Shown here piece after piece: positions 1 through 6,174 of a stretch of 6,996 bases of DNA. The DNA is taken from contig DYJG01000132.1 of the NCBI GenBank assembly GCA_020723225.1, forward strand, positions 1 to 6,996, written 5' to 3'. The DNA is from Desulfobacca acetoxidans. Its GTDB lineage: Bacteria; Desulfobacterota; Desulfobaccia; Desulfobaccales; 0-14-0-80-60-11. The position numbers and the translations under genes were made by a program. Position 1 is the stretch's first letter. The number at the start of each line of letters is the position of its first letter. Below the pieces are notes generated by a model. That model ran no database searches and had not been told where the DNA came from. It was given only the letters and a program-made list of their open reading frames with translations.

Positions 1-650
1 CCAAGGACGGCAAAGGCATAACCTTCGAGCAGGCGATGCACTCCAAGACCAGCAAACACAGTTGCATCGGCTGCCATAATGTGCAGCAGGCCGCGCCCAA
101 TTGCCAGGGCTGCCATCGCGGCCTGACCGCGGCCCGGAAGGCCGACGACGCCTCCTGCCGCGCCTGCCACACCGCGGTTCCCGGGATTACCGGCAAGGAC
201 GTTATCACCCCGCCCCAAAAGGCCGGGATGGCCGAGACCCTGCTGAAAAAGCGGACTCCCACCCTCACCACCTATTCGGCGGAGGAAATCCCGGAGAAGG
301 TGGTCATTCAGGAGCTGATGGACCAGTATAAGCCGGTGGAGTTTAACCACCGCCAGCACGTCCAAAAGCTCATGACGGGCCTTAAAGACAACAAGTTGGC
401 CCAGTATTTCCACGGGGACCCGGGCACCATCTGCCAGGGGTGCCATCACAACAGCCCGCCTTCCAAGAATCCGCCCCGCTGCGCCAACTGCCACCCCCAG
501 GCCCACGGCCAGGCTTTGACCACCGTCGAAGCGACGCGTCCGGGACTGTTGGCCGCACAGCACGGACAGTGCATGAATTGTCACAAGGTAATGGCGGTCA
601 AGCCGGAAGCCACGGCCTGTACTGAGTGTCATAAAGAGAGAAAGAAGTAA
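1..650 (+). CDS. hmcA: HmcA, multiheme cytochrome c subunit of the Hmc complex (3' part only)
   Basis: Periplasmic electron-carrying cytochrome of the Hmc transmembrane complex, which by family knowledge exchanges electrons with periplasmic cytochromes c3 and hydrogenases. The frame is open to the left edge, so the N-terminus and signal peptide lie outside the window; about 215 residues are visible. Counting from the Met at 36, seven CXXCH haem sites are seen: CIGCH (10), CQGCH (23), CRACH (41), CQGCHH (133), CANCH (149), CMNCH (179) and CTECH (195). The last four follow an FNHRQHV motif (103-109), the layout of a class III cytochrome c3 domain in which separate histidines supply sixth ligands. 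HmcA of Desulfovibrio vulgaris is known to carry 16 haems, so about half may be missing here. The gene lies 33 bp before hmcB. The order of the following five genes, more than the cytochrome itself, fixes the name; taken alone this could be another multihaem cytochrome of a related complex. Confidence 0.88.
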   Translation, partial: KDGKGITFEQAMHSKTSKHSCIGCHNVQQAAPNCQGCHRGLTAARKADDASCRACHTAVPGITGKDVITPPQKAGMAETLLKKRTPTLTTYSAEEIPEKVVIQELMDQYKPVEFNHRQHVQKLMTGLKDNKLAQYFHGDPGTICQGCHHNSPPSKNPPRCANCHPQAHGQALTTVEATRPGLLAAQHGQCMNCHKVMAVKPEATACTECHKERKK

Positions 651-683
651 CCGGCTTAGGGTTGTCAGAAGAGGAGTGTATTC

Positions 684-1739
684 ATGAAACGAAGAGCGTT
701 TCTCAGCCTGCTTGGAGCCGGAGGCGCGGCTTGCCTTCTGGGGCAATCGGCCCAGGCTGCAGGACCAAAAGAGTTTCCGGGATATCCCGGCAGTTTCGGG
801 GTGCTGTTTGACGCCACCCGGTGCATCGGCTGCCGCAGATGCGAGGCCGGTTGCAACCAGGTCAACGGTTTGCCGGCTCCGCCCGAGCCTTTCGATGACC
901 TGAGCGTGCTCGATAAGCAGCGCCGCACCAACGCCAAGACCTATACCATTGTCAACCGCTATGACAATATTCCAGGAGCCGCGGGCCCCGTCTTCCGCAA
1001 GAACCAGTGCCAGCATTGCCTGGAGCCGGCCTGCGCTTCTTCCTGCTTCGTCCGGGCCTTCACCAAGACCCCCCAGGGCGCGGTCACCTGGGACGCCTCG
1101 GTCTGCGTGGGCTGCCGTTACTGTATGATCGCCTGCCCCTTCGATATCCCCACCTTCGAGTACTGGGAGCCCCTGAGTCCCAGGATCATGAAGTGCACCA
1201 TGTGTTGGCCCCAGATCACCACCGGGAAACTGACGGTGCCCGGCTGCGTGGGCGCCTGTCCCGTGGAGGCCCTGGTCTACGGCAAACGCGCAGATCTCCT
1301 CAGGATCGCCAGGGGACGCTTCGCCGCCTTTCCCGGCCGCTACCTGGACCATATCTACGGCGAGCACGAAATGGGCGGCACCAACTGGCTCTATATCTCC
1401 GGCGTTCCCTTCAAGGACATCGGCCTGCGGGAGGACCTGGGCACCACATCGGCCCCGCAATATACTTCCGGAGCCCTGGCCGTGGTGCCCATCATCGCCA
1501 CCGCCTGGCCCGCTCTGCTGGTGGGCATCTACGCCATCCACCGGCGCATGGACAAGGTCTCCCATGAAGAGCAGGTCCAGGCCGTGACCCAGGCGGTGGC
1601 CAAGGCCCAGGAGGAGGCGGCGGCCAAACTCGCCAAAGCCAAGGCCGACGCCGAAGCCGACAAAAAAGCCGCCATTGAACGCGAAGTCAAAAAGGCCTTG
1701 GAAGAGGCGGCCAAAGGCCAGACCGAGGAGGACAAGTAA
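684..1739 (+). CDS. hmcB: HmcB, Tat-exported 4x[4Fe-4S] ferredoxin-like subunit
   Basis: Iron-sulfur subunit that by family knowledge connects the periplasmic cytochrome HmcA to the membrane subunit HmcC. The 351-residue product begins with a twin-arginine signal (MKRRAFLSLLGAGG, processing likely near residue 25), implying folded export by Tat. Sixteen cysteines form four cluster motifs: Cys47/50/53/57, Cys109/112/117/121, Cys141/144/147/151 and Cys171/174/188/192, typical of the DsrO/NrfC/HmcB family. A single hydrophobic segment at about 263-285 should anchor the protein, and it is followed by basic HRR and a 65-residue Ala/Lys/Glu-rich tail predicted to be helical or coiled coil. This anchor and tail favour HmcB over DsrO. 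The start is supported by GAGGAG at 671-676, seven bases before the ATG. The stop is two bases before hmcC, suggesting translational coupling. Confidence 0.93.
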   Translation: MKRRAFLSLLGAGGAACLLGQSAQAAGPKEFPGYPGSFGVLFDATRCIGCRRCEAGCNQVNGLPAPPEPFDDLSVLDKQRRTNAKTYTIVNRYDNIPGAAGPVFRKNQCQHCLEPACASSCFVRAFTKTPQGAVTWDASVCVGCRYCMIACPFDIPTFEYWEPLSPRIMKCTMCWPQITTGKLTVPGCVGACPVEALVYGKRADLLRIARGRFAAFPGRYLDHIYGEHEMGGTNWLYISGVPFKDIGLREDLGTTSAPQYTSGALAVVPIIATAWPALLVGIYAIHRRMDKVSHEEQVQAVTQAVAKAQEEAAAKLAKAKADAEADKKAAIEREVKKALEEAAKGQTEEDK

Positions 1740-1741
1740 GC

Positions 1742-2989
1742 ATGTCCACCGCTGCCGAAATGAAAAAAACGTGGCTCACCCCTTTTAACATCATCGTGGG
1801 CATTATTTTGCTGGTGGGCGGATTCGTCACCATCCTGCGCTTCACCAAGGGTCTGGCCGGGGTGACCAACCTCACGGACAACTACCCCTGGGGCATCTGG
1901 ATCTCCTTCGACCTGTTATGCGGAGTGGCCCTGGCCGCGGGTGGTTTTACCACCTCAGCGGCCTGCTACGTCTTCGGCCTGAAACGGTTCCATTCCGCGG
2001 TGCGGCCGGCGATCCTCACCGCGTTCCTGGGCTACTCCCTGGTGGTCTTCGCCCTGCATTACGACGTGGGCCGGCCCTGGCGGCTGCCTTACCCCTTCTT
2101 CGTCCAGTCCGGCACCACCTCGGTGCTCTTCGAAGTGGGCTTGTGCGTCTTCCTTTACCTGATCGTCCTCTTCGTGGAGTGGGTGCCATCGGCCCTGGAA
2201 TGGCTGGGCTTCAAAAAACCCCGGAACGTCATCGTCAGGATGACCCTGGCCCTGACCATCTTCGGGGTGGTTTTGTCCACCATGCACCAGAGTTCTCTGG
2301 GGGCCCTTTATCTGATTGCGCCTTCGAAGCTGCACCCCTTATGGTATTCCATGTTCCTGCCGCTCTTCTTTTTCGTCTCCGCCATCGCCGCGGGCCTGTC
2401 CATGGTCCTTTTCGAAGGGACGCTGTCCCACCATTATCTCCACGATAAGATGGATAAAGTCTACCTGAGCGAGCACGACGGCGTGACCTTCGGTTTCGCC
2501 AAGGGCGCGGCGGTGGTGTTGGTGGTTTATTTCTTCATCAAGATCGTGGGAATTACCCTGGACAACAACTGGCATTATCTCCTCACCGGCTACGGGGCCT
2601 GGTTCCTCTTCGAACTCCTGGGCTTCGTGGCCCTGCCCGCGTTCCTTTACGCCATCGCCGTGCGGGAGCGCAATGCCTGCCTGGTCCGCTGGGCTGCGGT
2701 GATCACCGTCCTGGGGATCATCCTCAACCGCTTTAACGTCTCCCTGGTGGCCTTCAACTGGCAGTTGCCCCCGGCTCAAAAGTACTTCCCGAGCTGGATG
2801 GAGATCGCCATTTCCGTCTTCATCGTCACCGTGGGCCTCCTGGTTTTCCGCTTCATCGCCACCAAGATGCCCATCTTCTATGAGCATCCGGATTTCAAGG
2901 AACATGTGCCTCATGAAGGGGAAGAAGAAGAGGCCCCGGAATTTGTGGAACACGAACTGAAACCCCACCCCCAGAGCTTGGGACACTGA
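1742..2989 (+). CDS. hmcC: HmcC, NrfD-family integral membrane subunit
   Basis: Quinone-interacting membrane subunit of the polysulfide reductase NrfD/HybB/DsrP family. The 415-residue product shows about ten hydrophobic helices (roughly 15-35, 50-75, 88-108, 124-145, 165-190, 200-223, 250-273, 283-305, 313-335 and 349-375). The NYPWGIWISFDLLCGV stretch near residues 48-63 and HYDVGRPWR near 105-113 are typical of this family. Unlike HmcE it shows no recognisable cytochrome b fold; NrfD proteins usually carry no cofactor. The C-terminus is an acidic cytoplasmic-type tail (EGEEEEAPEF). The Shine-Dalgarno GAGGAGG at 1725-1731 lies within the end of hmcB. Position between the ferredoxin gene and the small hmcD gene supports HmcC rather than DsrP. 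Confidence 0.93.
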   Translation: MSTAAEMKKTWLTPFNIIVGIILLVGGFVTILRFTKGLAGVTNLTDNYPWGIWISFDLLCGVALAAGGFTTSAACYVFGLKRFHSAVRPAILTAFLGYSLVVFALHYDVGRPWRLPYPFFVQSGTTSVLFEVGLCVFLYLIVLFVEWVPSALEWLGFKKPRNVIVRMTLALTIFGVVLSTMHQSSLGALYLIAPSKLHPLWYSMFLPLFFFVSAIAAGLSMVLFEGTLSHHYLHDKMDKVYLSEHDGVTFGFAKGAAVVLVVYFFIKIVGITLDNNWHYLLTGYGAWFLFELLGFVALPAFLYAIAVRERNACLVRWAAVITVLGIILNRFNVSLVAFNWQLPPAQKYFPSWMEIAISVFIVTVGLLVFRFIATKMPIFYEHPDFKEHVPHEGEEEEAPEFVEHELKPHPQSLGH

Positions 2990-2999
2990 GGAAGGGACC

Positions 3000-3143
3000 A
3001 TGGAAAACGCTTTTTATACTCTGCATGACTTTTTCGTCTTTACCAAGGGTTCCGCCTATATCTTGATGGGCGTGATCCTCCTGGGCATCCTGGGATTCTG
3101 GCTGTTTATCACGGGCAGGGACGAAGAGACGTTCATTAAATAG
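3000..3143 (+). CDS. hmcD: HmcD, 47-residue single-helix membrane subunit
   Basis: Small membrane subunit of the Hmc complex, read directly from the sequence because it is below usual ORF length limits. The protein begins MENAFYTLHDFFVFTKG, has one hydrophobic helix at about residues 19-38 (YILMGVILLGILGFWLFI) and ends in a charged tail GRDEETFIK. The Shine-Dalgarno AGGAAGGGA starts at the stop codon of hmcC, and the start lies ten bases after that stop. D. vulgaris HmcD is likewise a very small hydrophobic protein in the same operon position; its precise role is unknown, probably assembly or stabilisation of the membrane module. DsrMKJOP operons have no such gene, so its presence is a main reason for calling this locus hmc. 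Confidence 0.88.
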   Translation: MENAFYTLHDFFVFTKGSAYILMGVILLGILGFWLFITGRDEETFIK

Positions 3144-3180
3144 GGAAGAAGGCCGCCTGACGGCTTGTGGAGGAGTCTCT

Positions 3181-3873
3181 ATGTTTTATCAATTTATTAC
3201 CGGCCCTTTGCTTTGGCTGGCCTTCATTGTCTTCTTCGGCGGGCTGATAGTGCGGGTGGTGAACTATATACGCGGGCTGGACTGGCAGCTCGACCGGGTG
3301 GCCTACCGGGCGCATCCGGGTATGGCACTCAAAGGAGCGCTGTCATCCATCATTCATTGGCTCGTGCCTTTCGGGTCCGTGGGCTGGCGCTTCAAGCCCA
3401 TATACACTTTTATCTTCTTCGTCTTTCATATCGGCCTGGTGGTCACGCCGTTGTTCCTGGAGGGTCATGCAGTCCTCCTCAAGGAGCGCTGGGGCATTAA
3501 CTGGCCCACGATCTCCATGGGCCTGGCCGACACCCTGACCATCGGGGTCATGGCCGCCACCGTCTGCATCGCCATCCGGCGCATCGCTCTTCCCGAAGTG
3601 CGCATAGTCACCACGTTCTATGACTACTTCCTGCTCCTGCTCACCGTGGCCCCCTTTGCCACCGGGTTTTTGACCGTATACCAGGCCCACAACCCGTGGG
3701 CCATCCAGGACTTCTGGCTCTATGCCCACATCCTTAGCGGCGAGCTGCTGCTAATGGCCATCCCCTTCACCAAGCTCTTCCACGTGGTAGGTTATTTCCT
3801 CTCCCGGGGCCAGTTGGGGGTGGACTTCGGGGTCAAGCGCGCGATTAAGGCAAAAGGTGGCTTTGCTTGGTAG
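3181..3873 (+). CDS. hmcE: HmcE, NarI-like di-haem cytochrome b membrane subunit
   Basis: Membrane subunit with the nitrate reductase gamma (NarI/DsrM) fold, expected to bind two haems b and move electrons between the quinone pool and the cytoplasmic subunit HmcF. The 230-residue product has about five hydrophobic helices. Four histidines are placed like the haem ligands of NarI: His83 (FFVFHIG), His96 (LEGH), His183 (LYAHILSGE) and His201 (KLFHVV). The 18-residue spacing of the last pair equals that of NarI His187/His205. The C-terminus is basic (VKRAIKAKGG). GGAGGAG at 3168-3174 gives a good ribosome site for this ATG. The short gap after hmcD holds a weak GCCG/CGGC hairpin at 3151-3166 that may matter little. 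DsrM is the nearest alternative, but the gene order argues for HmcE. Confidence 0.92.
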   Translation: MFYQFITGPLLWLAFIVFFGGLIVRVVNYIRGLDWQLDRVAYRAHPGMALKGALSSIIHWLVPFGSVGWRFKPIYTFIFFVFHIGLVVTPLFLEGHAVLLKERWGINWPTISMGLADTLTIGVMAATVCIAIRRIALPEVRIVTTFYDYFLLLLTVAPFATGFLTVYQAHNPWAIQDFWLYAHILSGELLLMAIPFTKLFHVVGYFLSRGQLGVDFGVKRAIKAKGGFAW

Positions 3874-3952
3874 ATTATGATAGAATAAATTTTGTATATA
3901 AAGCCTGGCGTAGTAAAGCAACAGGGATAGCAAGTTAAAGGAGTGAGGAGCC
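3874..3952 (+). promoter_or_regulatory. Candidate internal extended -10 promoter and ribosome site before hmcF
   Basis: This is the only sizeable gap in the hmc operon and is markedly AT-rich compared with its surroundings. It contains TGATAGAAT at 3878-3886, which fits the extended -10 pattern TG-N-TATAAT with one mismatch; no convincing -35 box is present 16-18 bases upstream. A transcript would start near 3893. AAAGGAG at 3938-3944 followed by GAGGAG at 3945-3950 provides tandem Shine-Dalgarno sequences before the hmcF ATG at 3953. The promoter is an inference from one motif; the gap could equally be an mRNA processing region. Confidence 0.35.
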
Positions 3953-5353
3953 ATGCCTGAAGGAATCCTCTGTAACAAAACCCCGGTCACCAGCAAAGAA
4001 CAACTCGATTCCGTGCTCGCCGACAAGGGCGGGAAAAAATACTATGAAGAAATGAAGCGTCTCGATGTCGACGTGGAGAAGCTTCAAACTACCTTGCAGG
4101 CCACCTGCAAATCCCGGATACGCACCTGGCTGGAAATGTGCGCCCACTGCGGCTTGTGTGCGGATAGCTGCTTTCTTTACTTGGCTAACCGCAAAGACCC
4201 GACCCAGGTGCCTTCCTACAAAATCCTTTCCACCCTGGGCAAGATCGTCAAGAATAATGGCAACGTGGACAACGCGCACATGAAGTACTGTATGGACGTG
4301 GCCTGGTCCAAGTGCACCTGCTGCAACCGTTGCGGCAGTTTCTGCCCTTATGGTATCGACATGGGTGTCATGTTCGGTTACCTGCGAGGCCTATGCTTCT
4401 CCCAAGGCTTCGTGCCCTGGGAACTGAAGATCGGCTCGGGCATGCACCGCATCTTTAAAGCCCAGATGGATGTGACCCCGGAAGACTGGGTGGAGACCTG
4501 CGAATGGATGGCCGATGAGCAGCAGGATGAATGGCCGGGCCTGGAGATCCCCGTGGACAAAGAGGGCGCGGACATCCTCTATACCTGCAACGCCCGGGAG
4601 CCCAAGCACTATCCGGAGGATATTGCCGAAGCCGCCATTCTGTTTCATATCGCCGGCGAAAACTGGACCGTGCCCAGCGAGGGTTGGGAACAGACCTGCC
4701 TGACGCTCTTTGCCGGAGACTGGGCCGGCTGCAAGTCCCAGGTCGAAAACGTCTACGGCGCCATCGAACGCCTCAAACCCAAGCGCGTCCTGGGCACCGA
4801 ATGCGGCCACGCGCACCGCTGCATGGTCATTGAAGGGCCCTACTGGGCGGGCCGCGCCGACGGCAGGCCCCCCGCGCCCTATCTGCACTATACCGAGTGG
4901 GTGGCCGAGGCCCTGCGCACCGGCAAAATCAAGATCGACCCCGCCAAAAGGATCAAAGAGCCCGTGACCTTGCAGGATTCCTGCAATTACATCCGCAATT
5001 ACGGCCTAAAGGACGTCACCCGGGAGATCATGAGCTACCTGGTGGAGCCCGGCTATTTCGTGGAAATGACTCCCAACAAGGAGCACAATTTCTGCTGCGG
5101 CGGAGGCGGCGGCATCAACGGCATCGGTATGTACCGGCAGCAGCGCAACGTCGGCCTGAAGGTGAAACGGGACCAGATCCTGGCCACCGGCTGCAAGCTG
5201 GTGGTGAGCCCCTGCCACAACTGCTGGGACGCCATCCGGGACCTGGAGGAGGTTTACGAACTGGGCATCAAGTGGACCTTCCTGAAACCCCTGCTCATCA
5301 AGATGGCTATCATCCCCGAGCACCTGAAGCCCAAGGAAGAGGAAGAAGAGTAA
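3953..5353 (+). CDS. hmcF: HmcF, cytoplasmic HdrD/DsrK-like iron-sulfur CCG protein
   Basis: Cytoplasmic subunit related to heterodisulfide reductase HdrD and to DsrK; by family knowledge it takes or gives electrons at a special [4Fe-4S] site, probably in thiol/disulfide chemistry, with HmcE as membrane partner. The 466-residue protein has two ferredoxin motifs, Cys63/66/69/73 and Cys121/124/127/131-Pro. Its C-terminal CCG domain is intact: Cys344, then Cys381-Cys382-Gly followed by four more glycines, then Cys421 and Cys424, matching C-X36-CC-X38-CXXC. The N-terminal CCG domain is degenerate: Cys212, a single Cys249 and Cys284/Cys290 without the CC pair or CXXC. There is no signal peptide or membrane helix, and the end is KPKEEEEE. 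Tandem ribosome sites precede the ATG and a strong terminator follows, so this is the last gene of the operon. The physiological partner is not shown by the sequence. Confidence 0.93.
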   Translation: MPEGILCNKTPVTSKEQLDSVLADKGGKKYYEEMKRLDVDVEKLQTTLQATCKSRIRTWLEMCAHCGLCADSCFLYLANRKDPTQVPSYKILSTLGKIVKNNGNVDNAHMKYCMDVAWSKCTCCNRCGSFCPYGIDMGVMFGYLRGLCFSQGFVPWELKIGSGMHRIFKAQMDVTPEDWVETCEWMADEQQDEWPGLEIPVDKEGADILYTCNAREPKHYPEDIAEAAILFHIAGENWTVPSEGWEQTCLTLFAGDWAGCKSQVENVYGAIERLKPKRVLGTECGHAHRCMVIEGPYWAGRADGRPPAPYLHYTEWVAEALRTGKIKIDPAKRIKEPVTLQDSCNYIRNYGLKDVTREIMSYLVEPGYFVEMTPNKEHNFCCGGGGGINGIGMYRQQRNVGLKVKRDQILATGCKLVVSPCHNCWDAIRDLEEVYELGIKWTFLKPLLIKMAIIPEHLKPKEEEEE

Positions 5354-5377
5354 GACTGCAATAGACTGATAATCTTA

Positions 5378-5418
5378 AGCGCCTTGTTCCCCCCGGGAGC
5401 AAGGCGCTATTTTTTTTT
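5378..5418 (+). terminator. Strong intrinsic terminator of the hmc operon
   Basis: The nine-base stem AGCGCCTTG (5378-5386) pairs perfectly with CAAGGCGCT (5400-5408). It continues inward through a T-G wobble, T-A and three C-G pairs to a CCC loop, giving up to 14 paired positions. One base later a run of nine T follows (5410-5418). It begins 25 bases after the hmcF stop and should separate the operon from the dsrE2-like gene. Confidence 0.93.
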
Positions 5419-5451
5419 GCCCGGCATTGCCGTTTCTTCCCTAAAAAGATC

Positions 5452-5480
5452 GGGACATGGCCCCTGGGGGTGATTATTTT
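5452..5480 (+). promoter_or_regulatory. Weak candidate promoter for the dsrE2-like gene
   Basis: The gene after the terminator needs its own promoter. GGGACA (5452-5457) and TATTTT (5475-5480) are 17 bases apart, and each matches four of six bases of the sigma70 consensus. This is the best pair seen in the 107 bp between terminator and gene, but matches this weak occur by chance; another sigma factor or read-through is possible. Confidence 0.22.
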
Positions 5481-5495
5481 TAATGGGAGGTAAAG

Positions 5496-5513
5496 ATGGA
5501 CCGTAGTGTTTAG
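5496..5513 (+). CDS. Possible five-codon minicistron before the dsrE2-like gene
   Basis: GGGAGG at 5485-5490 lies five bases before an ATG that opens the frame MDRSV and ends at TAG 5511-5513. That stop overlaps the TAGGAGG (5511-5517) serving as ribosome site of the next gene, whose product begins MDPQS. The layout would allow coupled initiation, or may be a remnant of a duplicated translation start. No amino-acid bias hints at attenuation, and no evidence of expression exists in the sequence. Confidence 0.3.
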   Translation: MDRSV

Positions 5514-5525
5514 GAGGATTAAATA

Positions 5526-5978
5526 ATGGACCCGCAGAGCCAGCCAAAAGAAAGAGCCTGTTTTATCTGTTCCCGGGACACCCTGGATGGGGCCTATCCC
5601 TCCCTGATCCTGGGGATTAACGCCGCCCGTTTGGGGATGGAGGCCAAGGTGTTTTACACCTTTATGGGCGTCAACCTGGTGCGCAAAGGCGGCATCGAAA
5701 AGGCCAAGTTTATTCCCCCGGGGGTCATGGGCGCAGTGCCCGGCATGTCCAGCATGGCCACGGCCATGATGAAGAAGAAGATCGAAAAGGCGCATATCCC
5801 CACCCTGCCGGAACTCATGGAGATGGCCCAACTGGAGGGGGTGGAGCTCATCGCCTGCAAGATGACCTTCGACATGATGGAAATGCATGAAGAAGACATG
5901 ATTGAGAATGTCTCGGTCTGGGACGCCGCGGAATTCATGAAGTACGCCAAAGAGGCCAAGCTCTGCCTGTTTACCTGA
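5526..5978 (+). CDS. DsrE2-like (DsrE/F/DrsH superfamily) small sulfur-relay-type protein
   Basis: A 150-residue soluble protein resembling the DrsE_2 family of the DsrE/DsrF superfamily, whose members carry or transfer sulfane sulfur on a conserved cysteine or act as accessory proteins in sulfur metabolism. Visible family features are a Rossmann-like start (ACFICSRDTLDGAYPSLILG), the glycine-rich PGMSSMATAMMKKKIEK segment (72-88), PTLPELMEMAQ (92-102) and the GVELIACKMTFDMM motif placing a cysteine at 111, the position of the conserved cysteine. Cys12 and Cys15 form an additional CXXC near the N-terminus. The ribosome site TAGGAGG (5511-5517) supports the ATG at 5526. A strong terminator separates it from hmcF, so co-regulation with hmc is not assured. 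No terminator was found directly after it. The family call comes from motif recognition; substrate and partner are unknown. Confidence 0.8.
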   Translation: MDPQSQPKERACFICSRDTLDGAYPSLILGINAARLGMEAKVFYTFMGVNLVRKGGIEKAKFIPPGVMGAVPGMSSMATAMMKKKIEKAHIPTLPELMEMAQLEGVELIACKMTFDMMEMHEEDMIENVSVWDAAEFMKYAKEAKLCLFT

Positions 5979-6011
5979 AGCCGGCTTGGGATACGAAAAG
6001 ATGAATCTCAC

Positions 6012-6035
6012 GCAAAGGCGCAAAGGCGCAAAGCA
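6012..6035. repeat. 8-bp tandem repeat GCAAAGGC (three units)
   Basis: Two perfect units of GCAAAGGC (6012-6019 and 6020-6027) are followed by a degenerate third, GCAAAGCA (6028-6035). With its left flank AATCTCAC it resembles a repeat seen dispersed in the intergenic regions of many bacterial genomes. It does not belong to a gene. Confidence 0.8.
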
Positions 6036-6051
6036 AGACCCAAGTAGTTGG

Positions 6052-6129
6052 GTAGGGTGCGTTCCACGAACCATTTAATTGTCAAGTGATGTAGGGTGCG
6101 TTCCATGCACCAATTCTTTGTTAAGAACT
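6052..6129. repeat. 39-bp tandem duplication with palindromic core
   Basis: Units 6052-6090 and 6091-6129 lie directly head to tail. Their first 22 bases, both beginning GTAGGGTGCGTTCCA, match at 20 positions, whereas the rest matches about 10 of 17, so the core is better conserved than the spacer. Each core is an imperfect palindrome: GGTGCGT against ACGAACC in the first, and GGTGC against GCACC in the second. This resembles REP-like dispersed intergenic repeats. It lies between the dsrE2-like gene and the next promoter. Confidence 0.8.
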
Positions 6130-6139
6130 CACGGGCAGC

Positions 6140-6168
6140 TTGAGTCGCCATGGTAACCCCGGTATAAT
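6140..6168 (+). promoter_or_regulatory. Sigma70-type promoter of the small membrane-protein gene
   Basis: A perfect -10 box TATAAT (6163-6168) is preceded by TTGAGT (6140-6145, four of six matches to TTGACA) with the optimal 17-base spacer. Transcription should start near 6175, which is the A of an in-frame ATG, so the message would be leaderless. It begins just after the 39-bp repeat pair. Confidence 0.72.
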
Positions 6169-6174
6169 ATGCCC

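Noticed and set aside
2339..3001. 220-codon open frame on the - strand opposite hmcC
   Set aside because: Antisense shadow of a conserved membrane-protein gene; the translation is an His/Glu/Gly/Asp-rich low-complexity product typical of such shadows.
1..5353. Reading the operon as dsrMKJOP
   Set aside because: The subunit types are related, but the order cytochrome-FeS-NrfD-small subunit-NarI-HdrD, the seven visible haems (DsrJ has three) and the hmcD gene match hmc, not dsr.
5310..6074. 254-codon open frame on the - strand opposite hmcF end and dsrE2
   Set aside because: It spans a strong terminator and lies antisense to the clearly recognisable DsrE2-like gene; its composition is what GC-rich antisense frames give, and part of it translates the GCAAAGGC repeat.
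6169..6174. ATG 6169 as the start of the small membrane protein
   Set aside because: It overlaps the -10 box TATAAT and would not be in a transcript from that promoter; ATG 6175 in the same frame fits the predicted start.
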